The position numbers and the translations under genes are program-made. A DNA stretch of 64,000 bases from Bacilli bacterium (lineage in GTDB: Bacteria > Bacillota_I > Bacilli_A > RF39 > UBA660). The notes beneath the pieces were generated by a model. That model worked only from the letters and a program-made list of their open reading frames with translations, was not told the origin of the DNA and searched no databases. Location of the stretch: the NCBI GenBank assembly GCA_900768345.1, contig CAAGCO010000009.1, forward strand, positions 26,222 to 90,221, in the 5' to 3' direction. Positions within the stretch are counted from its first letter, which is position 1. Each line of letters starts with the position of its first letter. Positions 1-8,750 of this stretch are shown piece by piece.

Positions 1-71
1 TTTTGTAAATAAAATTATAAAGTATAATAAATTATTTTAAAGCGTGATATAATTATTTTGGAGAATGATAT

Positions 72-1109
72 ATGAAAAAGTTTATAAGAAGTATTATTTG
101 TTTTATAGTTGTTGGTACTATTTTAGGATTACTAACGTATTTTCTTTCTTTAAATGAAAAACTATATAAGTTAATTAATAAATCTAGTGTTAATATTGGA
201 AATATTTATGTTGAAAAATTTAAAGTTAAAATAATAGATGAAACTAGTAAAAGTAGACCTTATGCAGTATCAATTAATAATAATCATGCAGCTTGGCCAC
301 ATGCAGGTTTACAAGATGCTTATTTAGGTTATGAATTAATAGCAGAGGGTGGAATAACTAGATTAATAGCACTATTTAAAGATCAAAATACTGCTAAAAT
401 AGGTTCAGTTAGAAGTGCAAGACATTATTTCTTAGATTATGTTATGGAAAATGATGCAATTTTTGTACACTATGGACAGTCACCTCAAGCAAAAAAAGAT
501 TTAGCATCTCTTAGTATTAATAATGTTAACGGAATGTATAATGCAAAAGGATTCTTTAGAGATAAAACTCTAAATAGAGCATGGGAACATACAGCATTTA
601 CTTCAATAGAAAGAATAAATACAGTTGTAAAATCTAAAAAATATAGAACTACTACAGAAGAACAATTATTAAAATATAGTCCAATAAAAGTAGATCATTC
701 AAGCGATAGTTCCCTAAAGACTGCAAATAAAGTAACAATAAAATATTCTGATTATCAAACAACTTCATATGAATATGATAAAGAAAATATGAATTATAAA
801 ATGTTTATGTCAGGAAAATCACATGATGATTTAATTACTAAAAAACAATATACAGTTAAAAATATAATTACATATCAGGTAAAGAATGCTTCTTTAGGTG
901 ATAAAAAAGGAAGACAAGATTTAGAAAACATTGGTAGTGGAGAAGGATATTATATATCTAATGGGGAAGCTATTAAAATTAAATGGAGTAAATCTTCAAG
1001 AAGTTCAAAAACAAAATACACTTTAATGAGTGGGGAAGAATTAGTAGTTAATGATGGCAACACATGGATACATATTCAACCAAAAGGACAAACATTAAAA
1101 ATAGAATAA
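72..1109 (+). CDS. DUF3048 (YerB-like) membrane-anchored protein
   Basis: A 345-aa protein with one N-terminal hydrophobic segment (about residues 5-26) that probably anchors it outside the cell. The region from residue 60 onward (SRPYAVSINN, then EGGITRLIA and GSVRSARHYF at about 91-120) matches the conserved DUF3048 core known from YerB-like proteins of Firmicutes. There is no lipobox cysteine, so it is membrane-anchored and not a lipoprotein. The molecular role of DUF3048 is not established. The start is preceded by GGAG and a TATAAT-like box at 48-53. It is followed by an unrelated Pro-rich membrane protein, so no pathway context is visible. Confidence 0.8.
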   Translation: MKKFIRSIICFIVVGTILGLLTYFLSLNEKLYKLINKSSVNIGNIYVEKFKVKIIDETSKSRPYAVSINNNHAAWPHAGLQDAYLGYELIAEGGITRLIALFKDQNTAKIGSVRSARHYFLDYVMENDAIFVHYGQSPQAKKDLASLSINNVNGMYNAKGFFRDKTLNRAWEHTAFTSIERINTVVKSKKYRTTTEEQLLKYSPIKVDHSSDSSLKTANKVTIKYSDYQTTSYEYDKENMNYKMFMSGKSHDDLITKKQYTVKNIITYQVKNASLGDKKGRQDLENIGSGEGYYISNGEAIKIKWSKSSRSSKTKYTLMSGEELVVNDGNTWIHIQPKGQTLKIE

Positions 1110-1201
1110 AAAAAATTTCATAGAATATAATTTAATAAAAAATGTTGAAATATTATTTTATTAATGTTAGAATAATATTGATAAGAATAAGGAGGAAACC
1201 C

Positions 1202-1831
1202 ATGGATAGTATATTAAGCTTTTTAGCAGACAATTATAAATATTTTATGATAGCAGCAGTAGTTTTATTATTTGCGCTAATCGGTTTCATAGTAGACGGT
1301 AAAAAGAAAAAGAAAAATGAGGAGGTAGTTCCAGTACCTAATGTTGATGCTCAAGCTCAAGCTGCACAAGGAATGGCACCAATGCAGCCAGCTCAAGTAC
1401 AACCAGCTACACCAGCTCCAGCAGTAGAACAAACAGCTGTAGAACCTGGATTAGTTATTGAAGAACCTTCACTAAATAATGTCGAACCTGCAAGTCAAGA
1501 ATTAAATCTTGATGCATCTGTTCAAGAAGAACAAGGAAGCATATTTGGTACTCCTGAAATGCAAGCACCTGCTGCAGTAGAAACAACTGCACCTGATCCT
1601 GCAACAGTTGAAGGACCAACATTGGTTATAGAAGATAAAGAGGAAACTCCTGCTCCTGAAATGGCTGCCCCTACACTAGAACCTGTAGCACCAGCCCCAG
1701 TTGAAACAACAGCACCAGTTGCTGAACCAGTTGCTGAACCAACAGTTCAAGAAGTTGCTCCAACAATGACTGCTCCAGAAATGCCAGCAGCTCCAGCAGC
1801 AACTACACCTGAGACACCAATTCAACAATAA
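1202..1831 (+). CDS. Pro/Ala/Glu-rich single-pass membrane protein
   Basis: Unrecognised 209-aa protein. I chose the ATG at 1202 because AAGGAGGAAACCC lies just upstream; the frame is open 60 bases further 5' but without a ribosome-binding site. Residues 14-32 form a transmembrane helix followed by a run of lysines, which places the long C-terminal part in the cytoplasm by the positive-inside rule unless the topology is unusual. The remainder is low-complexity, rich in Ala, Pro, Glu and Thr, with repeated PAPVE/PVAEP-type units and probably unstructured. No catalytic motif is visible. A strong terminator follows. Its role could be as an envelope spacer or scaffold, but this is a guess. Confidence 0.6.
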   Translation: MDSILSFLADNYKYFMIAAVVLLFALIGFIVDGKKKKKNEEVVPVPNVDAQAQAAQGMAPMQPAQVQPATPAPAVEQTAVEPGLVIEEPSLNNVEPASQELNLDASVQEEQGSIFGTPEMQAPAAVETTAPDPATVEGPTLVIEDKEETPAPEMAAPTLEPVAPAPVETTAPVAEPVAEPTVQEVAPTMTAPEMPAAPAATTPETPIQQ

Positions 1832-1837
1832 AAGCAT

Positions 1838-1869
1838 AAACTGAAAATAATAATTTTCAGTTTTATTTT
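1838..1869 (+). terminator. Rho-independent terminator
   Basis: An 11-bp perfect inverted repeat (AAACTGAAAAT / ATTTTCAGTTT) with a 4-base loop, followed by TATTTTG. It closes the Pro/Ala-rich protein gene. Confidence 0.8.
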
Positions 1870-1906
1870 GCATTAAAAAATGTTATCATTAGTATAGGTG
1901 AAAAAT

Positions 1907-3814
1907 ATGAAAAGAGATAATATAATAAAAATACTTTTAATATCCTTTAGTACATTAGTTTTGTTAAGTATTTTAGGGTATGCATATGCATACTTTAGTC
2001 TTCAGATAGAAGGAACGCCTAAAGATGTAATAGTAAGTACAGGAGCTTTAAGACTTGAATATAAAGATGAAGCAGAGCTAAAACTAGATGGAGCATTCCC
2101 GGGAGATTCAGTTTCAAAAGTAGTTACAGTAAAAAATGTTGGTACAGAAAATGTGGCGTATTCTTTATACTGGGGCGACTTAATAAATACAATAGAAAAC
2201 TTTGAACTTCATATAACGCTCGACTGTAAGAGTTATACTAATTATGGTGAAACAACACAAGCAGAAAGTGGAACATGCGATAATATCTATAGAGCAGTAC
2301 CAATGAGCGATACAGTTACTACTGATACAATAAAGGGTAACATATCAATAGGCCCAAAAATAACACATGAATACTCTATAACAATAACATTTGATGATAA
2401 AAACTATGACCAAAGTTATAACAAAAACAAATCATTTAAAGGTAAAATTGGTATACAAGAATATACAGCTCCAGCAGTAACTAATTGTACATTTGATGGA
2501 GAACTTACTCAAGGAGCAGAGTATGTTAATGGTCAATATACTTATAGATATATGCAAGAAGGCGTATATTCTAATGATTCTTCTTTAGCCTGGGTAGATA
2601 TAAAAGACAAAGGTTGGGGAGTACAACTTACAGATAAAGACAGTACTGCAGTAGCGATAGGAAATGTTTGCACATATATAAATAACGAGCCAGTAATATC
2701 TATGTCATACATGTATTCCGACAGTGCAGCTGAATCGATAAACTTATCAAGTTTTAATACCAGCAAAGTAAAAAATATGAAAGCAATGTTTTACAAAGTA
2801 ACTACAACTACATTAGACACAAGTAGCTTTGACACATCTAGCGTAACTGATATGAGCTATATGTTTTATTCACAAGCAACTAAAATAGATGCAAGTGGAT
2901 TTGATACAAGCAATGTAACTGACATGAGCTATATGTTTAGTTATACGCAAGCAACAACACTGGATTTAAGTTCTTTTAATACAAGCAAAGTTAATAATAT
3001 GAATAGTATGTTTAGCAGTACAAATGCAACAACAATAGATGTAAGTGGATTTGATACAAGCAACGTAATAAATATGTCAAATATGTTTTCTGGTTCGAAT
3101 GTTGTAACGTTAGATTTGAATAATTTTGATACAAGCAATGTAACTGATATGTCAAATATGTTTTCTGATGCCGAAGCAACAACTTTAAATGTTAGCAACT
3201 TTAATACAAGCAAGGTTAACAATATGAGTAGGATGTTTACTTTTACAAGGGCAACAACAATAGATGTAAGTGGATTTGATACAAGTAATGTAACTGATAT
3301 GTCAAATATGTTTTATAATACCCAAGCAACAACTTTAAATGTTAGCAACTTTAATACAAGCAAGGTTAACAATATGAATAGTATGTTTAGCAGTACAAAT
3401 GCAACAACACTAGATTTATCAAATTTTGATACAAGTAAAGTAACAAATATGGGTTCTATGTTCTTTGGTTCAAAAGTAAATAATCTGGATTTAAGCAATT
3501 TTGATACAAGTAATGTAACTGATATGTCAAATATGTTTTGGTTTTCTTCAGCGAGTGTAATAGATGTTAGCGGTTTTGATACAAGTAAAGTAACGAACAT
3601 GGATTATATGTTTTATGATTCAAAAGCTAAAACTATATATGTAAGTGATAAATTTGTTACAAATAAAATTACTGTTGCTAATTCAGCCAATATGTTTACA
3701 GGAGCAACTAATTTAGTTGGTGGAAATGGAACTAAATACAATAGTTCACATGTAGATAAAACCTATGCTAGAATAGATACAGCATCTACTCCAGGATATT
3801 TCACATCAAAATAA
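1907..3814 (+). CDS. BspA-like surface protein with DUF285 repeats
   Basis: A 635-aa secreted or surface-anchored protein. The ATG at 1907 is preferred over the in-frame GTG at 1898 because that GTG is part of the AGGTG ribosome-binding site. Residues 6-28 are a hydrophobic signal ending in YAYAYF, and the next ~150 residues (STGALRLEY, FPGDSVSKVVTVKNVGTENV) resemble the TasA/camelysin-type beta-domain that follows SipW-class signal peptides. From about residue 265 there are roughly a dozen 22-25-aa repeats of the type FDTSNVTDMSNMF, which is the DUF285/BspA leucine-rich-like solenoid used by gut bacteria and mycoplasmas for surface adhesion. No LPXTG motif is seen. The partner or ligand is unknown. 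Confidence 0.85.
   Translation: MKRDNIIKILLISFSTLVLLSILGYAYAYFSLQIEGTPKDVIVSTGALRLEYKDEAELKLDGAFPGDSVSKVVTVKNVGTENVAYSLYWGDLINTIENFELHITLDCKSYTNYGETTQAESGTCDNIYRAVPMSDTVTTDTIKGNISIGPKITHEYSITITFDDKNYDQSYNKNKSFKGKIGIQEYTAPAVTNCTFDGELTQGAEYVNGQYTYRYMQEGVYSNDSSLAWVDIKDKGWGVQLTDKDSTAVAIGNVCTYINNEPVISMSYMYSDSAAESINLSSFNTSKVKNMKAMFYKVTTTTLDTSSFDTSSVTDMSYMFYSQATKIDASGFDTSNVTDMSYMFSYTQATTLDLSSFNTSKVNNMNSMFSSTNATTIDVSGFDTSNVINMSNMFSGSNVVTLDLNNFDTSNVTDMSNMFSDAEATTLNVSNFNTSKVNNMSRMFTFTRATTIDVSGFDTSNVTDMSNMFYNTQATTLNVSNFNTSKVNNMNSMFSSTNATTLDLSNFDTSKVTNMGSMFFGSKVNNLDLSNFDTSNVTDMSNMFWFSSASVIDVSGFDTSKVTNMDYMFYDSKAKTIYVSDKFVTNKITVANSANMFTGATNLVGGNGTKYNSSHVDKTYARIDTASTPGYFTSK
2701..3720 (+). repeat. DUF285 coding repeats (about 66-72 bp units)
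   Basis: Tandem coding repeats inside the BspA-like gene. Near-identical segments recur, for example the stretch encoding SMFSSTNATT occurs at about 3007 and again at about 3379, and VSNFNTSKVNNM occurs twice. Such DNA can expand or contract by recombination or slippage. Confidence 0.85.
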
Positions 3815-3832
3815 TAAAAATACTTAAAACTA

Positions 3833-3861
3833 TTGAAATTTATTAATAATTTTGATAGAAT
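3833..3861 (+). promoter_or_regulatory. Sigma-A-type promoter of alaS
   Basis: TTGAAA at 3833-3838 and TAGAAT at 3856-3861 are separated by 17 bases, which would start the transcript a few bases before the T-box leader. Confidence 0.6.
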
Positions 3862-3871
3862 CTAATACATT

Positions 3872-4052
3872 GAAAGACGAGTAGAATAAAAATACTTTAT
3901 AGAGAGTTAGTGGCTGGTGTAAACTAATAAGTACTATATTTGAAGCTACTTTCACTTATGAGTTAATAGCTCACGTGGAAATACGTTATATTAATTAAGT
4001 TAATTAAAGGATGGTACCGTCTATATGACTCCTTGTGTACTATCCTTTTTTA
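3872..4052 (+). promoter_or_regulatory. T-box leader of alaS
   Basis: The ~180-base leader has T-box hallmarks. A stem I region carries a GGCTGGTG (GNUG-type) element at about 3912 and an AGTA motif at 3930. A candidate specifier GAA-GCT-AC has the alanine codon GCT at 3945-3947. The T-box sequence AGGATGGTACCG (consensus AGGGTGGNACCGCG) lies at 4008-4019. It overlaps a terminator stem (GGATGGTA pairing with TACTATCC) followed by a T-run at about 4046-4052. Uncharged tRNA-Ala is expected to stabilise the antiterminator. The alanine specifier agrees with the downstream gene. Confidence 0.85.
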
Positions 4053-4068
4053 TTTTAGGGAGGAAATT

Positions 4069-5814
4069 ATGAATATTAAAGATTTGTACATTGATTTTTT
4101 TGTTAGTAAAGGACACAAACAAATACCAAGTGCGCCAGTAGTACCTGAAAATGATCCAAGCGTATTATTTAATACAGCTGGTATGCAACCACTAATACCA
4201 TATTTAATGGGACAAACTCATCCATATGGTACTAGACTTTGTGATTATCAAAAATGTATTAGAACAAATGATTTAGATAATATAGGAGACACTTATCACC
4301 ATACATTCTTTGAAATGTTAGGTAATTGGTCACTAGGAGACTATTTTAAAGATGAAGCAATAGAATGGAGCTTTGAATTTTTAACAAAGGTATTAAATAT
4401 ACCAGTTGAAAGACTTGCTGTAACTGTATATGCAGGAAGTGATAACATACCATTTGATGAAGTTTCATATAACAAATGGTTAAGTTTAGGAATTAAGAAA
4501 GAAAGAATTGCTAAAACAGTAGATGATAATTTCTGGATAGCAGGAGAATCAGGACCTTGTGGACCAGATTCAGAAATGTTCTTTTGGAGAAGTAATGATC
4601 CTATTCCTGAAGTATTTGATACAGAAGATGAAAGATGGGTTGAAATCTGGAACGATGTATTTATGCAATACAATAAAAGTACTAATGGAACTATAACAGA
4701 ACTACCTAAAAAGAATGTTGATACAGGTATGGGAGTAGAAAGAGTAACAGCAATCCTAGAAGGTGTTAATGATAACTATGAATCAAGCATCTGGAAAGAT
4801 GTTATAGAATTAATTAGTAAGATTAGTAATTTACCATACAAAGGTAATGAACAAAGTATGAGAATAATAGCTGATCACTTAAGAACAAGTGTATTTATTA
4901 GTGCTGACTATGCTGGAGTAAAACCAAGTAATGTAGGTCAAGGATACATCTTAAGAAGATTAATTAGACGTGCTATTAGACATGCTAAAAAACTAGGAAT
5001 AGATGTTTCAAGTAATTGGGAACAAGAAATTGCTAAACTTATTATTTCTAAATATGAAAAATATTATAGTGAATTAACTGATAATGAAAATACTGTATTA
5101 GAAGTATTAAAGAACGAAAAAGAAAAATTCAATAGAACTTTAGAAAAAGGATTAAGAGAATTTGAAAAAGTTACTAGAGATAACAAAGATATAGATGCAA
5201 CTACTGCATTTAGATTATATGATACTTATGGATTCCCAATTGAATTAACAGTTGAACTTGCTAAAGAAAGAAATTTAAATGTTGATGAAGAAGGATTTAA
5301 AGAAAAATTCAAAGCTCATCAAGAACTATCAAGAACTGCATCTGCTGGTCAATTCAAGGGTGGACTTAGTGGTAACAATGAAATAGAAACTAAATATCAT
5401 ACAGCAACACATTTATTAAATGCAGCATTAAAAGTAGTTGTTAATAAAGATGTTCATCAAAAGGGTAGTAATATCACTGATGAAAGAATGAGATTTGACT
5501 TTAGTTGTGACCATAAACTAAGTGCTGAAGAAAAACAAAAAACTGAAGATTTAGTTAATGAATGGATTAAAGAATGTCTTCCAGTAACTGTAGAAGAAAT
5601 GAGTAAAGAAGATGCTATTAAATCAGGAGCAGAATGTATGTTCATTGAAAAATATCCTGATATCGTTACAGTTTATACTATCGGAGATAATATTTCTAAA
5701 GAACTTTGTGGTGGCCCACACGTTAAAAATACTAAGGAACTTGGACACTTCAAAATAGTAAAAGAAGAAGCATCATCTGCAGGAGTAAGAAGAATAAAAG
5801 CAATATTAGAATAA
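4069..5814 (+). CDS. alaS: Alanyl-tRNA synthetase, short form lacking C-Ala
   Basis: Charges tRNA-Ala with alanine in the cytoplasm. The ATG at 4069 follows GGGAGGAAATT; the open frame extends 36 bases upstream only into the T-box terminator. At 581 aa it is about 300 residues shorter than typical bacterial AlaRS. The N-terminal half has class II motif 2 (THHTFFEMLGNWSLGDYF) and a glycine-rich motif 3 region (DTGMGVERV). The second half is the editing domain with the HxxxH zinc ligands (HTATHLL) and CGGPHV. It ends at GVRRIKAILE, right after the editing domain, so the DHHA1/C-Ala domain is absent. No frameshift or downstream remainder is visible, so this looks like a natural short form. Confidence 0.95.
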   Translation: MNIKDLYIDFFVSKGHKQIPSAPVVPENDPSVLFNTAGMQPLIPYLMGQTHPYGTRLCDYQKCIRTNDLDNIGDTYHHTFFEMLGNWSLGDYFKDEAIEWSFEFLTKVLNIPVERLAVTVYAGSDNIPFDEVSYNKWLSLGIKKERIAKTVDDNFWIAGESGPCGPDSEMFFWRSNDPIPEVFDTEDERWVEIWNDVFMQYNKSTNGTITELPKKNVDTGMGVERVTAILEGVNDNYESSIWKDVIELISKISNLPYKGNEQSMRIIADHLRTSVFISADYAGVKPSNVGQGYILRRLIRRAIRHAKKLGIDVSSNWEQEIAKLIISKYEKYYSELTDNENTVLEVLKNEKEKFNRTLEKGLREFEKVTRDNKDIDATTAFRLYDTYGFPIELTVELAKERNLNVDEEGFKEKFKAHQELSRTASAGQFKGGLSGNNEIETKYHTATHLLNAALKVVVNKDVHQKGSNITDERMRFDFSCDHKLSAEEKQKTEDLVNEWIKECLPVTVEEMSKEDAIKSGAECMFIEKYPDIVTVYTIGDNISKELCGGPHVKNTKELGHFKIVKEEASSAGVRRIKAILE

Positions 5815-5840
5815 GTACTTAGGTACTTTTTCTTTTTTAT
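5813..5840 (+). terminator. Terminator after alaS
   Basis: AAGTAC-TTAG-GTACTT hairpin overlapping the stop codon region, followed by TTTTCTTTTTT. Confidence 0.7.
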
Positions 5841-5873
5841 AAAAATTGTTATAATACAACCAAGGAGCAATAG

Positions 5874-6914
5874 ATGATTAAAGATTTATGTTTTGAAATA
5901 ATTCAAAAATGTCCTAACGAATGTATATTTTGTTCATCACTAGCAAGTATAAATAAAGTAACAATTATAAAATTTGATACATTTAAAAAAACTTTGGATT
6001 ATATATTATCAAAAAGTGGAGTGGAAGAATTATCATTTTCAGGTGGAGAACCATTTTTAAATCCTGATTTATTCAAAATGATAGAATACACAAAAAGCAA
6101 AGGCATTAGAGTTGTTTTATTTACTAGCGGAGTCAAATGTGCGCATAAATTAACTGAAGAAGAATTAAAATTAATGATGGAAAGCGATATAAAAAGATTT
6201 GATCCAAGTGAAGAAGATAAAGAAAATATTAAAAGAAAATTACAAAAAATATATAAAATGGTATACAAAAGAGAATATACAAGTATATCAAAGAGCGAAT
6301 TAGAAGCATTGAAAAACTTAGGTTTAGATAAAATAGTATTTGATTATCAAGGCTCAAATAGAGAAGAATATAATTTATTGATGGGTAAAGATAATTTTTG
6401 TGAAGTATCAACATCAATAATAAGGGCTTGCGAAGTAGGTATAGAAACAGATATACACTTTGTACCCATGAAATGTAACTATAAATCTTTACTCGATATA
6501 GTGGAATTATTAAATATAGCAGGGGTTAAAAACCTAAGTTTATTAAACTTTGTACCTCAAGGAAGAGGAAAAGTTAATGAATCTAAACTTAAGATGAGCA
6601 AAGAAGAGTATGAAGAATTTAGAAAGATAGTTAAGGAAGCAAATGAAAGATTCAATGGTAAAATTAGAATAGGAATACCTCTTGATAGCAGCAATTCTCA
6701 TAAATGTACAGCAGGTTTAAGCAAACTAGTTATTAAATATGATGGAACTATACTGCCATGCCCAGCCTTCAAAGAGTATGATAGTGAAATACTAAGAAAA
6801 AATGGGTTTAGAGTATTAAATATTTATGAAAATTTAGAAGAACTTGAAATTCATGAGGGAACGAGAAACTATCCTTTATGTAAAAAACTATATAATTTTA
6901 TTGGCAATATATAA
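5874..6914 (+). CDS. Radical SAM protein with SPASM-like C-terminus
   Basis: A 346-aa radical SAM enzyme of unknown substrate. The cluster-binding CxxxCxxC motif is at residues 13-20 (CPNECIFC), followed by a GGEP motif (SGGEPF, about residue 59). A C-terminal segment, CTAG...DGTILPCPAFKE (about residues 286-306) and a later CKK, resembles the SPASM/twitch auxiliary-cluster region of peptide- and protein-modifying enzymes such as AlbA or anSME. Residues 95-150 contain an unusual lysine-rich helical insert. No precursor peptide or partner enzyme lies next to it; it stands between terminators with its own AAGGAG ribosome-binding site. It could also be a MoaA-like or sulfatase-maturase-like enzyme; the substrate cannot be read from the sequence. 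Confidence 0.8.
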   Translation: MIKDLCFEIIQKCPNECIFCSSLASINKVTIIKFDTFKKTLDYILSKSGVEELSFSGGEPFLNPDLFKMIEYTKSKGIRVVLFTSGVKCAHKLTEEELKLMMESDIKRFDPSEEDKENIKRKLQKIYKMVYKREYTSISKSELEALKNLGLDKIVFDYQGSNREEYNLLMGKDNFCEVSTSIIRACEVGIETDIHFVPMKCNYKSLLDIVELLNIAGVKNLSLLNFVPQGRGKVNESKLKMSKEEYEEFRKIVKEANERFNGKIRIGIPLDSSNSHKCTAGLSKLVIKYDGTILPCPAFKEYDSEILRKNGFRVLNIYENLEELEIHEGTRNYPLCKKLYNFIGNI

Positions 6915-6953
6915 AAATAATGATACAATTTTTTTTAAGAATAGGGAGAATTT

Positions 6954-7415
6954 ATGAAAAAGAAAATATTTTTAGTAATTGTACTGATGACTTCACTTTT
7001 GTTACTAACAGGTTGTGGTAAGAAAGCACTAACTATAGAAGGATTCACATCATCATTTGATACTAACAAATATACAGTTGGTGAATATCAAAATGGTCAA
7101 ATAGACACAATTATAGATGGCTTAGAAAGAGGAGCATATGTAACAAATGGAGCATATACTATAGACTTCTATATTCTAGAAAATACCACTAAAGCAGAAG
7201 AGTTATTTAAAGATGAAAAAGAAACATACAAGGCGAATAAGGATGGAAAAACATTAGAAAACTCAATAAAGTCAGGTAACTTCGAAACATATGAACTAAC
7301 TACTAATCTTATGTATATGTATACTTGTAGAGTAGATAACACACTTTTATATGTCAGTGCTAACGTAGAAGATAAAGATGAAATAAAAGAATTAGTTAAA
7401 AATCTTGGATACTAA
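6954..7415 (+). CDS. Small lipoprotein of unknown function
   Basis: A 153-aa protein with a clear lipoprotein signal: basic start MKKK, hydrophobic stretch and lipobox LLTGC with the lipidated cysteine at residue 21. The mature part (about 130 aa) has no cysteines apart from one near the C-terminus and a mixed alpha/beta pattern, but I do not recognise a family. It follows the radical SAM gene by 39 bases with its own AGGGAG ribosome-binding site and is closed by a terminator. A solute-binding or envelope-stress role is possible but unsupported. Confidence 0.75.
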   Translation: MKKKIFLVIVLMTSLLLLTGCGKKALTIEGFTSSFDTNKYTVGEYQNGQIDTIIDGLERGAYVTNGAYTIDFYILENTTKAEELFKDEKETYKANKDGKTLENSIKSGNFETYELTTNLMYMYTCRVDNTLLYVSANVEDKDEIKELVKNLGY

Positions 7416-7419
7416 AAAT

Positions 7420-7446
7420 AACCATATTCATAAGAATATGGTTTTA
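7420..7446 (+). terminator. Terminator after lipoprotein gene
   Basis: Perfect 10-bp stem AACCATATTC / GAATATGGTT followed by TTTAAT. Confidence 0.8.
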
Positions 7447-7482
7447 ATATGAAAATATGTTATAATTTAAGAGGTGAAGAAA

Positions 7483-8502
7483 ATGAATATATATGATTTT
7501 ACTTTAGAAGAACTTGAAACCTTTTTGGTAGAAAATGGTTTTAAAAAATATAATGCTACTCAAGTTTTTGAAGGAATATATAAAAAAAGAGTTACTTCTT
7601 TTGATGAGATAACTAATATAAGTAAAGATTTAAAGACTTTTTTAAATAATAATTTTGAAATAAAATATTTAAAAGTATTAGATGAATTAAAAAGTGAAGA
7701 TACTAACAAATATCTACTTGAAGTAAAAGATTCTAGTATTGAAGTAGTCTTAATGAAACACAATTATGGAAATAGTATATGTATAAGTACACAAATTGGA
7801 TGTAATATGGGTTGTGCTTTTTGTGAAAGTGGTAAACTAAAGAAATTTAGAAATTTAACTACAGCTGAGATTATATTAGAAGTTTTAACTATAGAAAAAC
7901 TAGAAAATATTAAAGTAGATAATATAGTTGTAATGGGAATAGGCGAACCATTTGATAATTTTACAAATCTAGTAAAAGCTATTAAGATATTAAATTGTCC
8001 AAAAGGAATAGATTTAGGTTCTAGAAGAATCACAGTAAGTACTTGTGGAATAGTACCAAAAATAAAAGAATTTGCAGACTTAGATACACAAGTAAATTTA
8101 GCAATAAGTCTTCATGCACCAAATCAAGCAATACGAGAAACATTAATGCCTATTAGTAAAGCATACAAAATGGATGAATTAATGTCTGCAGTAGACTACT
8201 ATATTTCTAAGACTAATAGAAAAGTAACTATGGAATATATTTTATTAGAAGGAATTAATGATAGCATAGAAAATGCTAAAGAATTAGCTAATCTCTTAAA
8301 AGGTAAACTTGTTTATGTAAATCTAATACCATATAACAGTACAAGTAGTAATTTTAAGAGAAGTTCTAAAGATAGAATAAATGCATTCTATGATGAACTA
8401 GTAAAACATAAAATTAATGTTCAAATGAGAAGAGAAATGGGAAAAGGTATTAAAGGAGCTTGTGGTCAATTAAAAGCAAGCCATGAAAGCAATAATATAT
8501 AA
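7483..8502 (+). CDS. rlmN: 23S rRNA/tRNA adenine-C2 methyltransferase RlmN
   Basis: Methylates C2 of A2503 in 23S rRNA and A37 of some tRNAs by radical SAM chemistry. The ATG at 7483 follows AGGTGAAGAAA; the in-frame GTG at 7474 belongs to that ribosome-binding site. The protein is 339 aa. The radical SAM motif CxxxCxxC (CNMGCAFC) is near residue 107, preceded by a conserved cysteine in SICIST. The catalytic C-terminal cysteine lies in GACGQL at about residue 327. GIGEP and the RNLTTAEI stretch also fit RlmN. A shorter second copy of the C-terminus lies 250 bases downstream, so this copy may have replaced or duplicated an older one. Confidence 0.93.
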   Translation: MNIYDFTLEELETFLVENGFKKYNATQVFEGIYKKRVTSFDEITNISKDLKTFLNNNFEIKYLKVLDELKSEDTNKYLLEVKDSSIEVVLMKHNYGNSICISTQIGCNMGCAFCESGKLKKFRNLTTAEIILEVLTIEKLENIKVDNIVVMGIGEPFDNFTNLVKAIKILNCPKGIDLGSRRITVSTCGIVPKIKEFADLDTQVNLAISLHAPNQAIRETLMPISKAYKMDELMSAVDYYISKTNRKVTMEYILLEGINDSIENAKELANLLKGKLVYVNLIPYNSTSSNFKRSSKDRINAFYDELVKHKINVQMRREMGKGIKGACGQLKASHESNNI

Positions 8503-8517
8503 GAGAGGAATTATAAA

Positions 8518-8709
8518 GTGTTTAAAGAAACTAAAAAAATTAGTGTTGATTCAAATCAAATAAAAAATCAAATAGAACTGGCAAGAATAGCTAGAAATAG
8601 TAAAATTGATAGATCAGAAACATGCTTTGCTGGAAGCAGTAGACAAACAGTCGAAGAATATTTAAAAGGTAAAGAAAGAGCAAAAGTACTTTCAAAAAAA
8701 TGGTTTTAA
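8518..8709 (+). CDS. Small protein of unknown function
   Basis: A 63-aa ORF starting with GTG, 15 bases after rlmN, with GAGAGGA as ribosome-binding site. It is strongly basic and mostly helical by composition, with one cysteine (ETCFAGSSRQTVEEYLKGKERA). I do not recognise it. It is wedged between rlmN and a remnant of a second rlmN, which suggests that it arrived in or survived a rearrangement there. Confidence 0.5.
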   Translation: MFKETKKISVDSNQIKNQIELARIARNSKIDRSETCFAGSSRQTVEEYLKGKERAKVLSKKWF

Positions 8710-8750
8710 AGTAAACTGATTTTACAGAGAGATAAAGTAATATCTTTAAA

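Noticed and set aside
2941..3600. Minus-strand ORFs over the DUF285 repeats
   Set aside because: Shadows of the repetitive plus-strand coding sequence; the plus frame has signal peptide, ribosome-binding site and family match.
4033..4068. Upstream in-frame ATG extending alaS by 12 codons
   Set aside because: It lies in the T-box terminator stem; the GGGAGGAAATT site fits the ATG at 4069.
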